NCBI GenBank assembly: GCA_950295325.1
Contig: OX485807.1
Location: 10,441,001-10,505,000, forward strand
Direction of reading: 5' to 3'
Length of the DNA: 64,000 nucleotides
DNA from: Polytrichum commune
Taxonomy: Eukaryota; Streptophyta; Polytrichopsida; Polytrichales; Polytrichaceae
Shown: piece after piece, positions 20,985-33,712 of the stretch
How the letters are laid out: each line of letters begins with the position of its first letter
Position numbering within the stretch: position 1 is the stretch's first letter
Notes under the pieces: model-generated
Told to the model about the DNA's origin: nothing
Database searches by the model: none
The model's input: the letters and a program-made list of their open reading frames with translations, nothing else
Position numbers and translations under genes: made by a program

Positions 20985-22140
20985 GCACCCTATGATACTA
21001 TACAACCGCCCCGACAAACATAGATAGATAGATAAATAAATAGATAGATAGATAGATAGATAGAGCATAGTAAACATCATAAAAAACTTCCAACACAACA
21101 TCATCATATGCAAAGTTAGAGACCACACAAACATCTATGGAAATGATGAAGCACACACACGAGCCAAACATGGCATGGACTAACCATGCATTTTAGAAAC
21201 CCCATGCCACTTAATAGGCCACCATACCCCAAATTGGCCATCAATCCCCCCAACCTCCACATACCATGACGGAACTATACGAAACCAATAGAGATACATA
21301 GAAACAAAACATGAAAATGCACTCATCTCTCATGCAAAAAATACACTACCCTAGCAAAGGGCTCTCCAACCCCGACATCCACTTAAAATGGTCAAACCTA
21401 TTTTGAATGCCCTTCAAATCACTAACAAACAAATTATTCAAATCTTCAAATTTTGATACAGGAGATACCTAGATAACTACCAAAGGAAATACATCCTCCA
21501 ACAAAATATATCCTCAACATGTAACCTATGCACATCCCAAGAAATGATACATGCCTACACCTATTGTTATGTTGCAAAAATAAACACATAAACAACCTAT
21601 GTACCATCCAACGTAACAAAAGCAATACATGAACTAGCAAACACATTTTTAACCCACCCCAAAACACACATGTACACACTGATAAATTATAGTTCAACCA
21701 CATACCACACACTTGACAACACCATACCTTCATGGTAACTCCATTGCGGATGCTATATGCCAAAATGCAAATTTCCAACCTGACTCAAACCAAATATGCC
21801 ATGCATCCTTGGAGCTCCACCTAATGCTAAACCCTTCTTCACTCCTAGCCCAAACCTCAAAGTACAAATAATCAAATTCACATACTGCAATGGCAGATTC
21901 CCCACAACGGCTACAACCCGAACAATGGAAGAACATGACCCCCCCCCCTTCTCTTATCCCAACTATGATAGATAGTCCTACCACCCATCATCATCACGCC
22001 ATGGATAAGGGAAATTGTACACACCACAACCACAACCACAAAGATACTCCAAGACCTACAAATCCCATCACTAGACTACATAAACTAATGGAAGCCTTCT
22101 CACAACTTGCCCTTGGATATTTAACACATCATACCTAAGG
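20985..22140 (+). mobile_element. Decayed LINE (family A): end of RNase H and C-terminal zinc-like region
   Basis: Resumes directly after the solo LTR. Plus-strand frames give an NRPDK block, a GATA microsatellite (21020-21063), then KVRDHTNIYGNDEAHTRAK (end of RNase H). After that come NLCTSQEMIHAYTYC (the CPLC....D.WPHL...C zinc-like block) and, near 21860, IIKFTYCNGRFP, the C-terminal block of this family. Several stops and shifts are present. Confidence 0.75.
21020..21063 (+). repeat. GATA microsatellite inside the LINE RNase H region (second copy)
   Basis: About eleven GATA/AATA units directly after ACAACCGCCCCGACAAACAT, the same LINE junction as at 18519. Confidence 0.9.
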
Positions 22141-23224
22141 CACTAATCCGGGAGGTTACCACCGTAATCTAGGAGTGCGTGGATTACAATAGTTACATCA
22201 AAATTGGTCCAAATCAGAAGAAAAGGAGCTCAAGTTGTCGGGCTCGTCAAGCTTTATTCGTTCTCGGAACAACAATAATTTTTGAAACTTTGGTTTTTGA
22301 GACTCCGCCGTACTGGAAGAGGGTGAACTTTGGCCACTATGACATTGTCAACAAACATGAGAGCAAACACACACACAAATCCCAAAAGACGCAATGATGA
22401 ACCGTGTCCCACGACCATGTTGTTGAGACTGTACTATTCGCAAAGTGCAAACCAAATGTTGGTCCTATTTTGGGCACCCTCTAGAAAATTTATTATTTTT
22501 ATTTTAATAACATTCATGCATTTTAAAAATTCGGTAACCTGCCCTCAAAAAATTTAATTAATTAGTTGTGTTCCCGCACTTTATAAATTTGGTAACCCGG
22601 GTTACCGCCATAGGTCTCACATACCAACCTCCACAAAAGAAAATAAGAAGAGAAACAAAATCCGGTCCCACTTGACTAAAACTATGATATTAACATGGAT
22701 ATTATAGAACTATCACTAACTTACAGTCCACCTATGAAAATAGGCACTAAGCCACCCTCATCCCCACATCCATGCGGATATGGATAGATGGTGGTGAATG
22801 GACATCGCATGCCAATGTCATAACATTGATGTTCCTTTTCCTTTTCTTTGATCGGACACCTGTAGTTGATTGTTGTGTGGTTCAGTGAAAATCAAAGAAC
22901 CAAACAATATAAAGACGTATGTTCAAAGAGAATGAACTACATCCGCAAAATTTATTTAACCGCTCCACATGCAATATCGAACACATCGATATTGAACATA
23001 ATATTGAGAGGCCTTATGTATTTAATTTACGAATCAACAAATTTGTAATAACCGTGACCAAAGTTTGGAAGGTCCGACTTTTGTTGATTCATTGTTGATT
23101 TGCTAACACAACACAACTTTTGTTTTGTGAATCTAATTAGGAGGAGTTGGAGAGCATGGAAAACATGGAAAACAAACCAAATAACACCCACTTACCATAA
23201 TGTAAAGGGCTATCCTCACCTCTT
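22141..23224. other. Unannotated AT-rich stretch
   Basis: No supported gene. Short open frames lack protein-like character, and no terminal repeats were found. Confidence 0.5.
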
Positions 23225-23360
23225 AGGAGACATAACACCTATGCTGCATCACGGACATACGTGATCAACATTAGGCTAACGGGCTCACATTCACGCCAGT
23301 ACCTTGTTACGGACGTTATTGTTTATTCTTTTTTTCTTTTCTTTTCTAAAGGGCTTTCCC
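23225..23360 (+). mobile_element. Fragment of a family A LINE 3' untranslated region
   Basis: The block TAACGGGCTCACATTCACGC at about 23277 corresponds to CAACGGGCTCAAATTCACAT at about 48207 in the LINE tail at 48 kb. Similar surroundings (GTT...TTTATTC after it) occur in both places. Confidence 0.6.
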
Positions 23361-24747
23361 ATTTGACACCAAAATCAAATGAGAGACCTATTTTTGTCAA
23401 CTCTCAAAATGACAATCATTGTCAGACGCAATCTTTTAGATTTATGATGTCACTTTGATTCTGTCCCCAAAAAATAAGCTTCAAAAAGATATGCCTATCA
23501 TTCAAAAGGAAACCCTCTCATCACACACTTCTCAAATCTTGCTCAAATGAAGCAAACGACGACTCTATATTGCACGTTTGGGCAACAACTTTAAGGTGGA
23601 AAGGGGGGTAAGACAAGGGTGCCCAATTGCACCTTACCTATTTCTCATAATAGGAGAGGCTCTCACACACATAATCAAGAAGGTCGTTGCCGAAGGTAGA
23701 TTGAGAGGAATTACCTTACCAGGAGGGAAGAAGCAACAGAGCATCTCACAATATGCAGACGAAGGCCTGGGGCTAGTCAACACCGAGGCGGCCAAAACTA
23801 GTCTCATGTGTAAGTGGATTGTTAAGGCAATGGAGCCGGGGGGAATCCAATCTTCAACTCATGCTCCGATATAGGCTAGCAAGATACAACCCACAAAGGG
23901 GAAATAACTGGGGGGTCAGTTTGGACTAGTTCACAAGCAAAAAAACACCAAGGATTCCCAAGGTCAAAGATTTGGAGCCATATCAGCAAAGTTTGGAAAG
24001 TCATGGTCAAGGGGTTGTATCAAATTCCGCCTCACACTCGAATGGAAGTACTTAACTCAAACATCTGGTGGACGGAGGGGCTGGAACTCTTAAACAAGGG
24101 GTTTTCCTACCATAAAGGTATCAACCTTTATCGCAAAGGGATTCAATAGGTCGTTGACATATGGGACAACAATCAATATAATTTTCACTCATGGGAAAGG
24201 GCACAAGAGAAATTTAAGCTTAGGGATACAGACAAGGATGACTGGGTAGAATTGACCAATAAGATATCCGATCAATGGCGTAACCTTCTTGAGGAGGAGG
24301 AGGAGGAGGAGGACATAGCATACCCATGACAATGGCTCGGATTTATACAAAGGATGTTGAAGACCCAATGTGCGTCTTTCAGTGCGAAGAGGGTTTCACA
24401 CCAGAGTGCATACAATGGCATAATGCTACTCTCCCCTTCCCAATGCAATGTTACACGGTGGGTACCCATTCTCGATGTCTTAGAGTATGGGAAACGCCCC
24501 TCGGAGAGATTGAAGGTTACTTTCACAAGGCTAAGGTCATCCACACAAACAAGGGACCGAAAAGGGAAGGGGAAAGATAAAAGATCATTTTCTTCTATGG
24601 TAAATTGGCTAATCTTGGATGGGATCCGGACAGGTGGCGGTGGATCGATGGAGGTCATGTCCTGGACTATAGTACTTAGGACGGATTCAATTCCATAATT
24701 AACAGAAACCGGGCTCCACCCGCGCGGCCGAGAAATGGGAGGGCTAC

Positions 24748-25389
24748 TTGCCGGGCAACTACAGATTCTATTGGTCGCAAGTTTGGGACCCACTGCGGTC
24801 TGGAAAAGAGGCGGCATTCATTTGGTCAGTTTGGCACAAGGCGGTTGCCGTCAATGAGTGGAGGGCCCGAATTGCTCCGGCCTCTATCTCTAAACAGTGT
24901 GTATTTTGCCTTCCCAATACTAGTGAATCAGTCAAACATAAATTTTGGGATTGCATTCAAGCAAGAAGGGCATGGAGATGGGTCATTTTTATCATGCATG
25001 AGCTATGCGGGGTGAGAACCGGAAACTATGTTTGTTTCAATTGGAAACAAGTCTTGTTTAGGGAAAGAATCCCTAAACGGTACGGCAAGTTGATTAAAGT
25101 TTGGCACTTACTTAGAGGGATAACTCTTTGGACCATATGGATTGAACGTAACGATAGAGTGTTCAACCAAGAACAATGGCAAGAGTCCAGAGTTAAGCAA
25201 AGGATATGGAATGAGCTCCTCATTTATGCCAAAGCGGCGTGGAACCGGGTGCTTGAACTCATCAAGATTAACAACTTCTCGGCAGTGGCCTTGCTTCAAG
25301 GCTTCGACAAGACTTGGGGAGCTAGGAGCGTCTTATGTAGGAGAAGGAAATTACATATTGAGTGGAATTGGCAAAGATGTAGTAGATAG
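24748..25389 (+). pseudogene. zf-RVT C-terminal region of the family B LINE, still open
   Basis: A frame of about 213 codons without a stop (no ATG at its upstream edge) in an otherwise broken LINE. It shows the zf-RVT pattern (PF13966): FIWSVWHKAVAVNEWRARI, then C..C at QCVFCLPNTSESVKHKFWDC, then RIPKRY and a LRGITLWTIWIERNDRVFN block. In intact elements this is the end of ORF2 after the reverse transcriptase. Openness over 640 bases probably reflects a fairly recent death. Confidence 0.85.
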
Positions 25390-25450
25390 GCTGGGTTAGC
25401 CCGCCTTTGGGGCGGGAAGGTGGTCTGGGGGTTGTCCTTGGCTGGCGAAT

Positions 25451-25470
25451 TTTGGGGGGGGGGGGGGGGG
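25451..25470 (+). repeat. Poly-G run in the LINE 3' tail
   Basis: A near-continuous run of about 18 G within a G/T-rich 3' UTR; prone to length errors in sequencing. Confidence 0.8.
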
Positions 25471-25660
25471 ATCCTTGGTTGGGTGGGGGTGGGGGGTAGT
25501 CCGTGGTGGGGTTCTCAGTTTCTTGGTTCCTTTTACGTGGCGGTGTCCCGCGCCCGAGGGGTCCCGCCTCCCCTCGGTGATGAGCGTGGTTTTCTTTTTG
25601 TTTCAATTCATTGGCGTTGGTGGTGTTGGCCTTCTGTCTCATAAAATTAATTGTTTTTTT

Positions 25661-27559
25661 AAAATGCAAGTGCAAGTTGTGAGGAGAGCTTCGAAAAGGC
25701 CGATGATCCAACCTGCTGATGTCATATGCCTCTTTGGCGGAGCCTCCGAAATGCGGAATGTGGGCTCACTTGGCCACCGTTGTTGATCATCATGTAATAA
25801 TCCAAATCTCACCTCTCTTGTGGAAGGGATCTAAACGCGGCAAAGATCTTAAAAGTCTTGCTTTTGCTAGACTCAATGGTTCAAACTTCAAAGGACACAG
25901 TTATTATAGTATGTACAAGCAACAAAAGCCGCAAGCCTTTCGCTTTATGCTTCCCGCTTTGAATCAATTGAATATTGACAGTGGATCAAGTCTGACTTTT
26001 GCTATGGTGAATGGTGGAACAAGTGGTGTCCCATGACGGGCCCGACATCGGACGTGTGGGAATTATCGCATGCGATGGACCTCTCATTCATCCAATGAAA
26101 GCGCCCGAAATACTATGGAGGTCAAGGGCTATGATTTTTAGAGAGTTGGACATCATAATTAGTTTCAAAGACCCCGATATAGTTGAGTGATATCATCACA
26201 AGGATCACGTGGTCAAGTCACTTGCAAATCGACCATTTTAGAAGGTAGAAATGATGCACATCACTAGTCCATTTCCGTAGTATTGTGTCATATATTGTAC
26301 TGGGGACGGAATCAATGGTGGCACCACCCCACAATGTAATATTAACATGAGGAAAGTTTGCATGCAATCAAAATAGTTGAAATTGTTAGGCTTACCCAAC
26401 CAATTTAAAGAATTATCAATTAGTAGGCCTACGTCTAGGCTTGTCAATGCACAATGTGGGGCCTTCACCCACGCCAATCAACACATGATGTGGGGCCTAC
26501 CTAGGCATACATAATTTTGTGACAGGGGATAGCCAATGATTCAAACTCTCGACCTCACCACTCCCAAATGGTAGTCTACCCACGAAGTTCACTCACACAC
26601 CAGGGTTGTTGTTAACCATATATTGATCATTTTAAAGCACCGTGCTTGAATTGAGTTATCAAGGGGCCCACAAAATGAGAGGACGAACTCAATGAGGTAT
26701 ACTACATTCTCCTATTAGTGTGGGCCATAATAACGATCCTCGTAACATTGTTGACAGAGTATGACCTCATAATGTTTCCTCGGTTGAAGGATCTACCCAT
26801 AATGTGTAAAAGTTAGCTCTCCAAAAAATAGTTGAAATCCCTTCCAAAAGTTGGAGGATTAAAGAGGAAACCTACCATCCTCAAAAACAAACACTTAAAG
26901 ATGATGATCACACCATAATATTGAAAATTTTAGCTATGCATGTTGAGATGGTTTGTCTACTCCAGTTCTTCATACATCGGCACCTTCTTGTTCTTGACAA
27001 AAGAGAAAAAAACTCGCTTATGGTCTTGGTTTGGCCAATTATAATATGGGCCAAAGAATCAAATACAATAGAGGGCATGTTACATATAAGTTGAGAAATA
27101 AACTCCTTGGAACATTTCACCCCACCACTATAATGCCTAATTGCACATGCGTTCTCGCTTCTTTGCACAACGAGGATTTCACATGCATGGCTAAAACAAT
27201 GTGCATTTGCTCAAATGTTGTCACTCTCTACCCCTTTTAATGTCCATGTCTTTTCAAATCACATCCATGCTATAAAAACATTCAATATTTCATAATTTCA
27301 TAACACTTTTCACACACACCCCAATGGAGTGGCTTCAAATGAGCTCAAAAGTGGTTCCCCACCACAAGAACCTTCTTTGAGTTTACTTGAGCTCTTCCAA
27401 CTTGAAACAAAGCCTTGAGCTTCAAGGATGGTTGGTATGATCTTTCCATGTTGACCCTCCTTTCAACCGATACCTATAATATGCAATATACATGAATGCC
27501 TGAAGCAAATCGACAATTGCATCTTCATGAAGGCAAGTCACTTTGTTTATGGACTATTG
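25661..27559. other. Unannotated AT-rich stretch
   Basis: A short open frame at 25719-26036 (plus) has no recognised motif. Near 26440-26500 the phrase ATGTGGGGCCT is repeated. Minus-strand frames at 26908-27168 could be further decayed MULE-like sequence but carry no diagnostic residues. Confidence 0.4.
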
Positions 27560-28570
27560 CAACCATTTGTTATGAACCATTCTACAAGGTTGCATATTGG
27601 CAATATTGCATGTTGTTTGATAATCATATCATGTACACAAACCTTAAGTGAATATGTGAATACACACCATTGATCATCATTTAAGCAATATGCAACTAAC
27701 AACAATGTCATAGAAATGAGTGCAACTAAAAGTAATGAATTTACCATAAGCAAATGATAAAAATCCACTCTTTGCAGCAAAAATGAATGACATGATATAA
27801 TGTTGGAACATCTTTCATTGTAGTTGCATCCTTATAATCATTGTATATCTATTTGTGATGAAAAGTCAAAGATGGTTTGGTATACTTTTTTAGTAATATT
27901 GTTTAGATTGGCAAAATAATGAAATGAACATGGGGTGCTTGCAATCCTCCATAAGGACAAATGAGTCAAATTGGCTTAGGCACTATCTACCATGAAACTC
28001 TTGAAGTTCACAACTGCCCCACCATTCTTTTCCATGACATCAATCAACATTTCCCAACACAAAGTATGTGAGGCTCCATCCTAGGATTGCATGTCACAAC
28101 ACGCAATCATGAGGACTTTGCAGTATTTAGTATCGTACACATGGCATGCCACTTTGATGTGGTCAAACATTATCTAGGAATTTTCTTTGTCCCCTCATGG
28201 CTGCATATGTTTTGCTAGTTGCACTACACTGCATGGAATCTCCATTTACATTTTTAAAATGAAGACTTTAAGTTGGATTGTCTTTAACAAACTTGAACCA
28301 CGAATGGTCCTTGAGAGTGATGATATTACCATGGTTCCCATTCTACTACACACAAATCTCTTCGAACCCAACACAAAGTTTATATTGTTGGGAGATGCTA
28401 GTGTAGTGAATCTTTCCATAACAACCTCCAAGAATGCTTCATGAAGGTGATGGTTGTCACCATTTGACAAAGTCTTGAGAAGCCAATCCGCTAAGAAATG
28501 TTTGGTTGTTGCTACAACAATGGAAAAGTTTTTGTCATTGGTGTTTTCACTTCCTTTGCAACACACTAAT
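27560..28570 (-). pseudogene. Dead MULE-like transposase relic
   Basis: Read on the minus strand with frame changes. The best part (28170-27970) gives HIKVACHVYDTKYCKVLMIACCDMQS, a stop, then DGASHTLCWEMLIDVMEK and FKSFMVDSA..AN, followed near 27940 by a C.FH motif. This resembles a plant MULE-type domain where ADSAQANW and RTC.FHW blocks occur in this order. Upstream (28566-28246) a 106-codon open frame (FSIVVATTKHFLADWLLKTL) probably belongs to it. Family naming is from memory of such proteins and is moderately uncertain. Confidence 0.5.
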
Positions 28571-31500
28571 AAGCAACATCCAACGATTCACAATATGTAC
28601 CATTTTGATACATGGTGATCATGCACACCCAAGTGAATGCAAGCACGCGACATCTCCGGTGAAGTGGAATGGACATACACATGCAAGAACAAATGTAGTT
28701 ATGCACACATTTATAGAATGACATGCTTTACACTCCAACATGTACACTTTTGGGGCAACATCACCCACATAAAATGGTATACACATAGATCCAGTCCACC
28801 CATTGCTATTACAAACGTCAACATTTTGGCGAAGATAGTTACAAATTTCATTGGGACATTGTAGGTGACCCATACGAGAACAAACGCCAAGAAATCAAAC
28901 CAAAGCTGAATAAAAAAAAATGGTTGTTTTGGTTGTGCATCACGTGTGCCCATCGTAGACCTTGTCCATTCCATTCATCCCCTAACTAGACAAACTAGGA
29001 GCTCCCAACAGCAAAGGAGACAACACAAAAATCACACCACCATCAAAAGAAGATGGTAGCTACTTCACATCATGCACTTCAATGAGATAAAAATTGATAG
29101 ATGCTAATAGTGTTTCTAAGCTTGGTGTGTTTCAAGGAATTCACCATAGTCAAGCATATGGTAGATGATATTGGTGTACAAACAAGCGTTGGGAGGATGT
29201 TTATTTTGTTCTCTGAAAGATGTAAGGGAATCCTTTGAGATCCAAGGATGGTTTAGATGATGTGTTATCATTAGAGAGCATCTACTTCTAAAGGGAAATG
29301 GTGATGTGCCAAACAAATCTACCATTACACAAACTTCATTGTCTTCATCTTACTAAACCAATACGCTATCTTCATTGAGCTCCAATTTGATAGTTGCAAT
29401 ATATTGGGAGGTTGAATTGTTGATGTTCTGAACTCATTGTCAAGTTGTCATTTGACAATAGTTGCTTAAAGTTGGGCATCGGAGAGGTCAATGACTCTAA
29501 ATGATCCCAAGCCCAATGTCCAATATGATCCATTTTGACTTCCAATCTTTTGTACAAAGATTATTTTTGAAATGTCCCCAATCTCTAGGAAGCTTTCTTG
29601 CTCAAAGTACATAGTTCCAATCTAGAAATTGAATCTCTACCCAAGCAACTCCTATGAGACCGGAACTAATCCATCAACACCCATACGCAATGCGAAGGGA
29701 ACTAAATATCCAAAAGCTCCATTGGATACCATGGTGATTGGAATTGAAAAAGGTTATTGGTGACGTTAGTGGAATTTAAGAGATATAATCAGTGATGACA
29801 TGGTGGGCCGCAAATAATAATTTAATCCACCCTTAAACCCAACCTTAATACTTAGTGCATGGAGTTAGAATGTGAAAGTCAAATAGAGCTCCACATCTTT
29901 AGTTTTGAGCGCCACATTACAAATGCAAAAAGAGAAAAACACATAGCTAGTGCACCAAACAAATGCCAAGAAAAAGGGTATTCAACACCTCCGAAGTGAA
30001 GCAAAGAAACAACACATTATTGTTTCCAAATGGAAGAGATTCACAATATTGAAGAAGTCTAGAATGGAGAGCCTCCCAAAGAGAATAGCAAAGTGCAACA
30101 CACCATATATAAGAAAAATAAAATAAATTGAAGGTTACTCCAAATGGTGCCTTGATGACCAAGATTTGGGAATGAAGGAACACTCTTAACCCCAAAGTCT
30201 TGCAAGTGATCTCAAAGACATTGTGAGTGACACAATATATGGCCATTTGGATCTTGACGAAAAATAAAACATACATGTGTTTAAGCAATATAAGAGATGA
30301 CGAAGAGATTTGGCCGCAAGAGATGCAACCAATGTTGGGGGAAGCAAAGATTCAATAGCGGTGGGAAAGGGATACTATGGAGCAGTGAGCATCTGCCATA
30401 TAAGGACTTCCTCACCCTCTTTGAATTTGAATGTGTGCATATCCTTTGTGTGGAGGTATTTGGTGCAAATTCTTGGAAGGGGGGGGGGGATTCTCTCTCT
30501 CTCTCTCCCCCCCCCCCCTTCCCCTTTGAATTTTTCAAAACTTGGTCCATGCAATCACAAATGTGTGAGTTAGAGGGCATTTGAGGCCTTGTAAGGATTT
30601 CAAAGAGGTTGAACTATGCTTGCAATTCAAATATGGGTTTGATAACCCCAAATCCAAGATTTGAATAATGGGTTTCAAATATGTGACTTTCAATATGATT
30701 TCATGTTTGTATGTTTGACAATTATGTCAAAATCTTCATCCAAATCAATATTTAATATTCCAAAGGTTTGTATTTGTGATTTGACCTTTTGACCTTTTGA
30801 AAAGAAGGACCAAATGAAAATGACTAGAAATTAAAATGTTCCTACACATGTCTAAGTACCAATCAAGAGGCAACAAATTGGTGACAACCATGTAAATTGA
30901 AGGTGAAAACATTGAAAACCCCCTTAAAACTCATAAATTTCTTCTTTGAAATTAACATGGGTCTTGCACTTAACATCAAATACCCAAAACTATTCCAATG
31001 AAAGTAAACGGAGATAAATCAACCACAAACCAAGTAAGGTACATGTCTTTACCATACCTTTATACATGGCCGCCACGATGTCCTTGCCCAATCATGATCC
31101 AGTGTAATAAACTAGCAAAGGCATACCGTAGGTTCATAGCTGGTTCAACACATGTTAGCCGAATAATTAATTAAAGTTCAAAAAGTAGGTTCGGCACCTA
31201 AAAGTGTATATTCATATTTTTGGCAATTTTCTCTTTTAATTTTTAAAAATTCAGCTTAAATTCATTTTTAATTTTCTATTTAAGCTTATATCTTGTACAT
31301 CTCTCTTGCATTGAATGACAAGTAAGATGTGAGTGAAGAGTTGAGAATGCTATGTGCTTTATGCAAGTAGAGTGGAGTTGTGTTCAACAATGCATATGGG
31401 ATATGTAAACTTTGAGGTGAAGCACCGAGTTAGACTTCATTTTTATAACACGCATAACTTTTGCATAGAGTCTTCAAATGACATAAAATTTGTTGGAGGT

Positions 31501-32060
31501 GAAATATTACTTGATTTCTAAACTTTTCTTAGACCAACAAAATTCCAAAAAAGTTGATCTTCTATGCACAAATGAGCTCCGAAAAACTGTTATGAACGCA
31601 TTTTAATTTTTTGATCTTTACACGGCTGCAATGTTTTGTCCTTATCTTTTGCATAAAGACTTATGTTGACACAAAACTTGTTGGAGGGGGAAGAAGGATT
31701 GATTTCTCAACTTTTGTTAGTTGGACAAAATTCTATAAAACTTCATCTTCTATGCTCAATTGGACTCCAAAAATTTGTGTACAACACATTTGAAAAGCCT
31801 CACCTAGAGTCTTGCTACTTCTTAACCCATATTCTTTGTGGACTAATGTAAGTGAGCTTGATTACAAAAGGAGCACCTTCTCTCTTTCAAAATTCACATA
31901 TGCTTTCATTGTAAGTAAAACTCTAGTGAGAAGTACAAATTTCTTACTTTTTGACAATTTTGAAAAATAATTAATTGTATATTCGGCAAAAAAATGCCAA
32001 TAATATTCCAAAAATTTAGGCATCTATTCTTAGAATTATTTTGTGCCGAACCTGCTATTA
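28571..32060. other. Unannotated region, possibly eroded mobile DNA
   Basis: Minus-strand frames between 30580 and 28700 show longer than expected open runs (for example about 84 codons ending near 28619) but no motif I can name. A G-run, CT-run and C-run lie together at 30480-30522. From 30600 to 32060 there is only AT-rich sequence with short frames. Confidence 0.4.
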
Positions 32061-32064
32061 AAAT

Positions 32065-32365
32065 ATGGTATGTCGTCAAGGCCATAACATTATTAAGCAG
32101 TAGGCATTCGTTCATGTGCGGCCCGAGAATATAATTTCGGGATGCCCCAACCTAGTGCAATTTCAGACTCAACAAGGAGCGTCCTTGCACTAGGTTGGGA
32201 CATCTACCTAGTTCATACTCATACTTGATTTGGGTCTCCTCACACTCACGGAGACTCAAAATAAGCCTGAATTTGCACTAGGTCGGGGCATCCCATGGTT
32301 ATATTCTCAGGCCCACATGAACGACTGCACACTGTTGAACAATGTTACGACCCTTTACACCTGTG
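32065..32365. repeat. Imperfect inverted repeat, arms about 110-125 bp
   Basis: The left arm (about 32065-32175) and right arm (about 32255-32365) are reverse complements with roughly 80 percent visual identity. They share TTCATGTG, GAGAATATAA, GGATGCCCC and CCTAGTGCAA in order. Inside the loop a further GCACTAGGTTGGGACAT copy lies in direct orientation with the right arm. Each arm translates to the same short peptide (for example MNDCTLLNNVTTL against MNECLLLNNVMAL), so an old inverted duplication is likely. No target duplication was found. Confidence 0.7.
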
Positions 32366-32407
32366 TGCATATGACACATCACTTTAATGCAGTTCCTACC
32401 CCTTTCT

Positions 32408-32472
32408 TGAACGGTGGGGAGGGGGGGTGACGGCCACCATCACCGCCGCCACCGCCACCACCACCACCTCTT
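32408..32472 (+). repeat. GGGGAG run and CCGCCA/CCACCA microsatellite
   Basis: Low-complexity tract with a G-rich run followed by about ten (CCR)-type triplets. No coding context. Confidence 0.8.
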
Positions 32473-32984
32473 CCGTGGCATAGTAGATGTACATGATGAC
32501 CTAAGTAAGTAGGGTCAAGGTGCCTTAGAATGCAAGGAATACATACATGAAAGCATGGTGCCAGGTCAGCCACCACAAATATTTTCAAGGTACACCCTAA
32601 GTTAGGTGAGGCTAGGCTACGTAGGCTCGAGTGGCGGCATGTGTGATAACAGTCAATCGAACTTTTTCCATTTGTCTCGTGTGTGTGTGTGTGGGTGGGA
32701 GGCGCGACATGGCACATGCGCCCCACTAGCTAGTGCACCCACCGAGCTGTGTAAGCTAAGTTAGTATTGGTAGAATAATCTGATGGTGGCTCGCTAATGA
32801 TAGTAGTAGGCTCACTATCATATAGTATTCTTTAAAAACATCTCGGATGTAACGCGCTTTTAACTTACTACAGCCTAACCTCCAAGGAACGAGTGTACGG
32901 GTTGTTTCCCCCCAGCCGTCTTCATTCCAAGTGTACAAAAGAGCCATGATCTCTACTAGTGTTAAGATGACACTCGTTTACATG

Positions 32985-33712
32985 ACACCCCTCGATATTA
33001 CGACACGTTTTTGTGAGACCAAACTTTTTAGTCCAAAATTCCCTCTTCTATACGACTGCGACACTCAAAAATGCGGCATTCAGAATCTCCGTCTTGTCGT
33101 ATTGAAGAGGTAGTTGATGCTAAAATTTTGTTCATCTATGTTGTGTACATCTAAAATACATCTATTCTCGCTTGGGAATTACTTGGGAACTTCACTTATC
33201 ACTTGGAACTTAATGAGAAATCAGGGTTTCTAGTGTAGACTTTGATCTTAATGTTGATCTAGATTCAATAGATGTGGATGATGTTGCTCCGCCTACAGTA
33301 AAGCTTAGTGATGCTAAACGTCATGCATCATTATTGTCTAGTTCCTTATTAGAGAACTCTTTATATTTTGGTGTTAATGAAATTATTAGTTTTCAAAAGT
33401 TAGGAGGGAATTTAGATAAGATGATTGTTGCTAACTTGGGGCAAGCAACACGAGAGTTCTTTAACCTCCTATTTCAAGAGTTCTTGAGAATATTTGTATT
33501 TGTTTGAAATTATAAGTTATTATTTCATACCATCTATATTGCTTAAACTCGTTGTATACATATTTTAAGCTCGTATTACTTATGTTTTTTGTATTCCCTC
33601 AATAACACTACGACAACTTCACGCCGTTTGTCATATTAATGAGAAGACGACACCTCGATAATACAACTTTTTTTTTGCTGTGTTTCCCAAACGTGTCATA
33701 TTAAAGAGGGTG
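32985..33712 (+). mobile_element. Internally deleted pogo-like element
   Basis: The two ends are similar inverted sequences: left ACACCCCTCGATATTACGAC at 32985, right complement ACCCTCTTTAATATGACACG at 33712-33692. Internal subterminal copies of CCTC..ATACGAC-type motifs occur near 33044, 33097 and 33650. Between them is the end of a DDE transposase gene (33230-33497). The TA duplication expected for the family is not clean, so the exact ends are uncertain by a few bases. Confidence 0.6.
33230..33497 (+). pseudogene. C-terminal fragment of a pogo/Tigger-like DDE transposase
   Basis: Open frame with DVDDVAPPTVKLSDAKRH, then LLENSLYFGVNEIISFQKLG and NLDKMIVANLG. Here one extra G shifts the frame; the shifted frame continues as QHESSLTSYFKSS and a stop at 33495-33497. 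This matches the C-terminal end of plant pogo-type (DDE_1) transposases as I remember it. No catalytic domain remains. Confidence 0.55.

Larger units (their letters stand above)
23500..25660 (+). mobile_element. Decayed L1-like LINE (family B) with internal deletion
   Basis: A different LINE from family A. At 23578-23700 there is RGVRQGCPIAPYLFLIIGEAL, the canonical L1-clade RT block, ending in QYADE (for QYADD). The sequence then jumps to EAAKTSLMCKWIVKAMEPGG, normally some 170 residues downstream, so much of the RT thumb is missing. Further shifted frames follow (for example GFTPECIQWHN and HSRCLRVWETPLGEIEGY at 24400-24530). The zf-RVT region is at 24748-25389. The G-rich tail from 25390 to about 25660 ends near a short A/T-rich run and is probably the 3' UTR. 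A GAG microsatellite lies at 24291-24312. Confidence 0.85.

Noticed and set aside
25322-25711. 129-codon minus frame with Pro-rich content
   Set aside because: Complement of the G-rich LINE 3' UTR; composition alone explains the openness.
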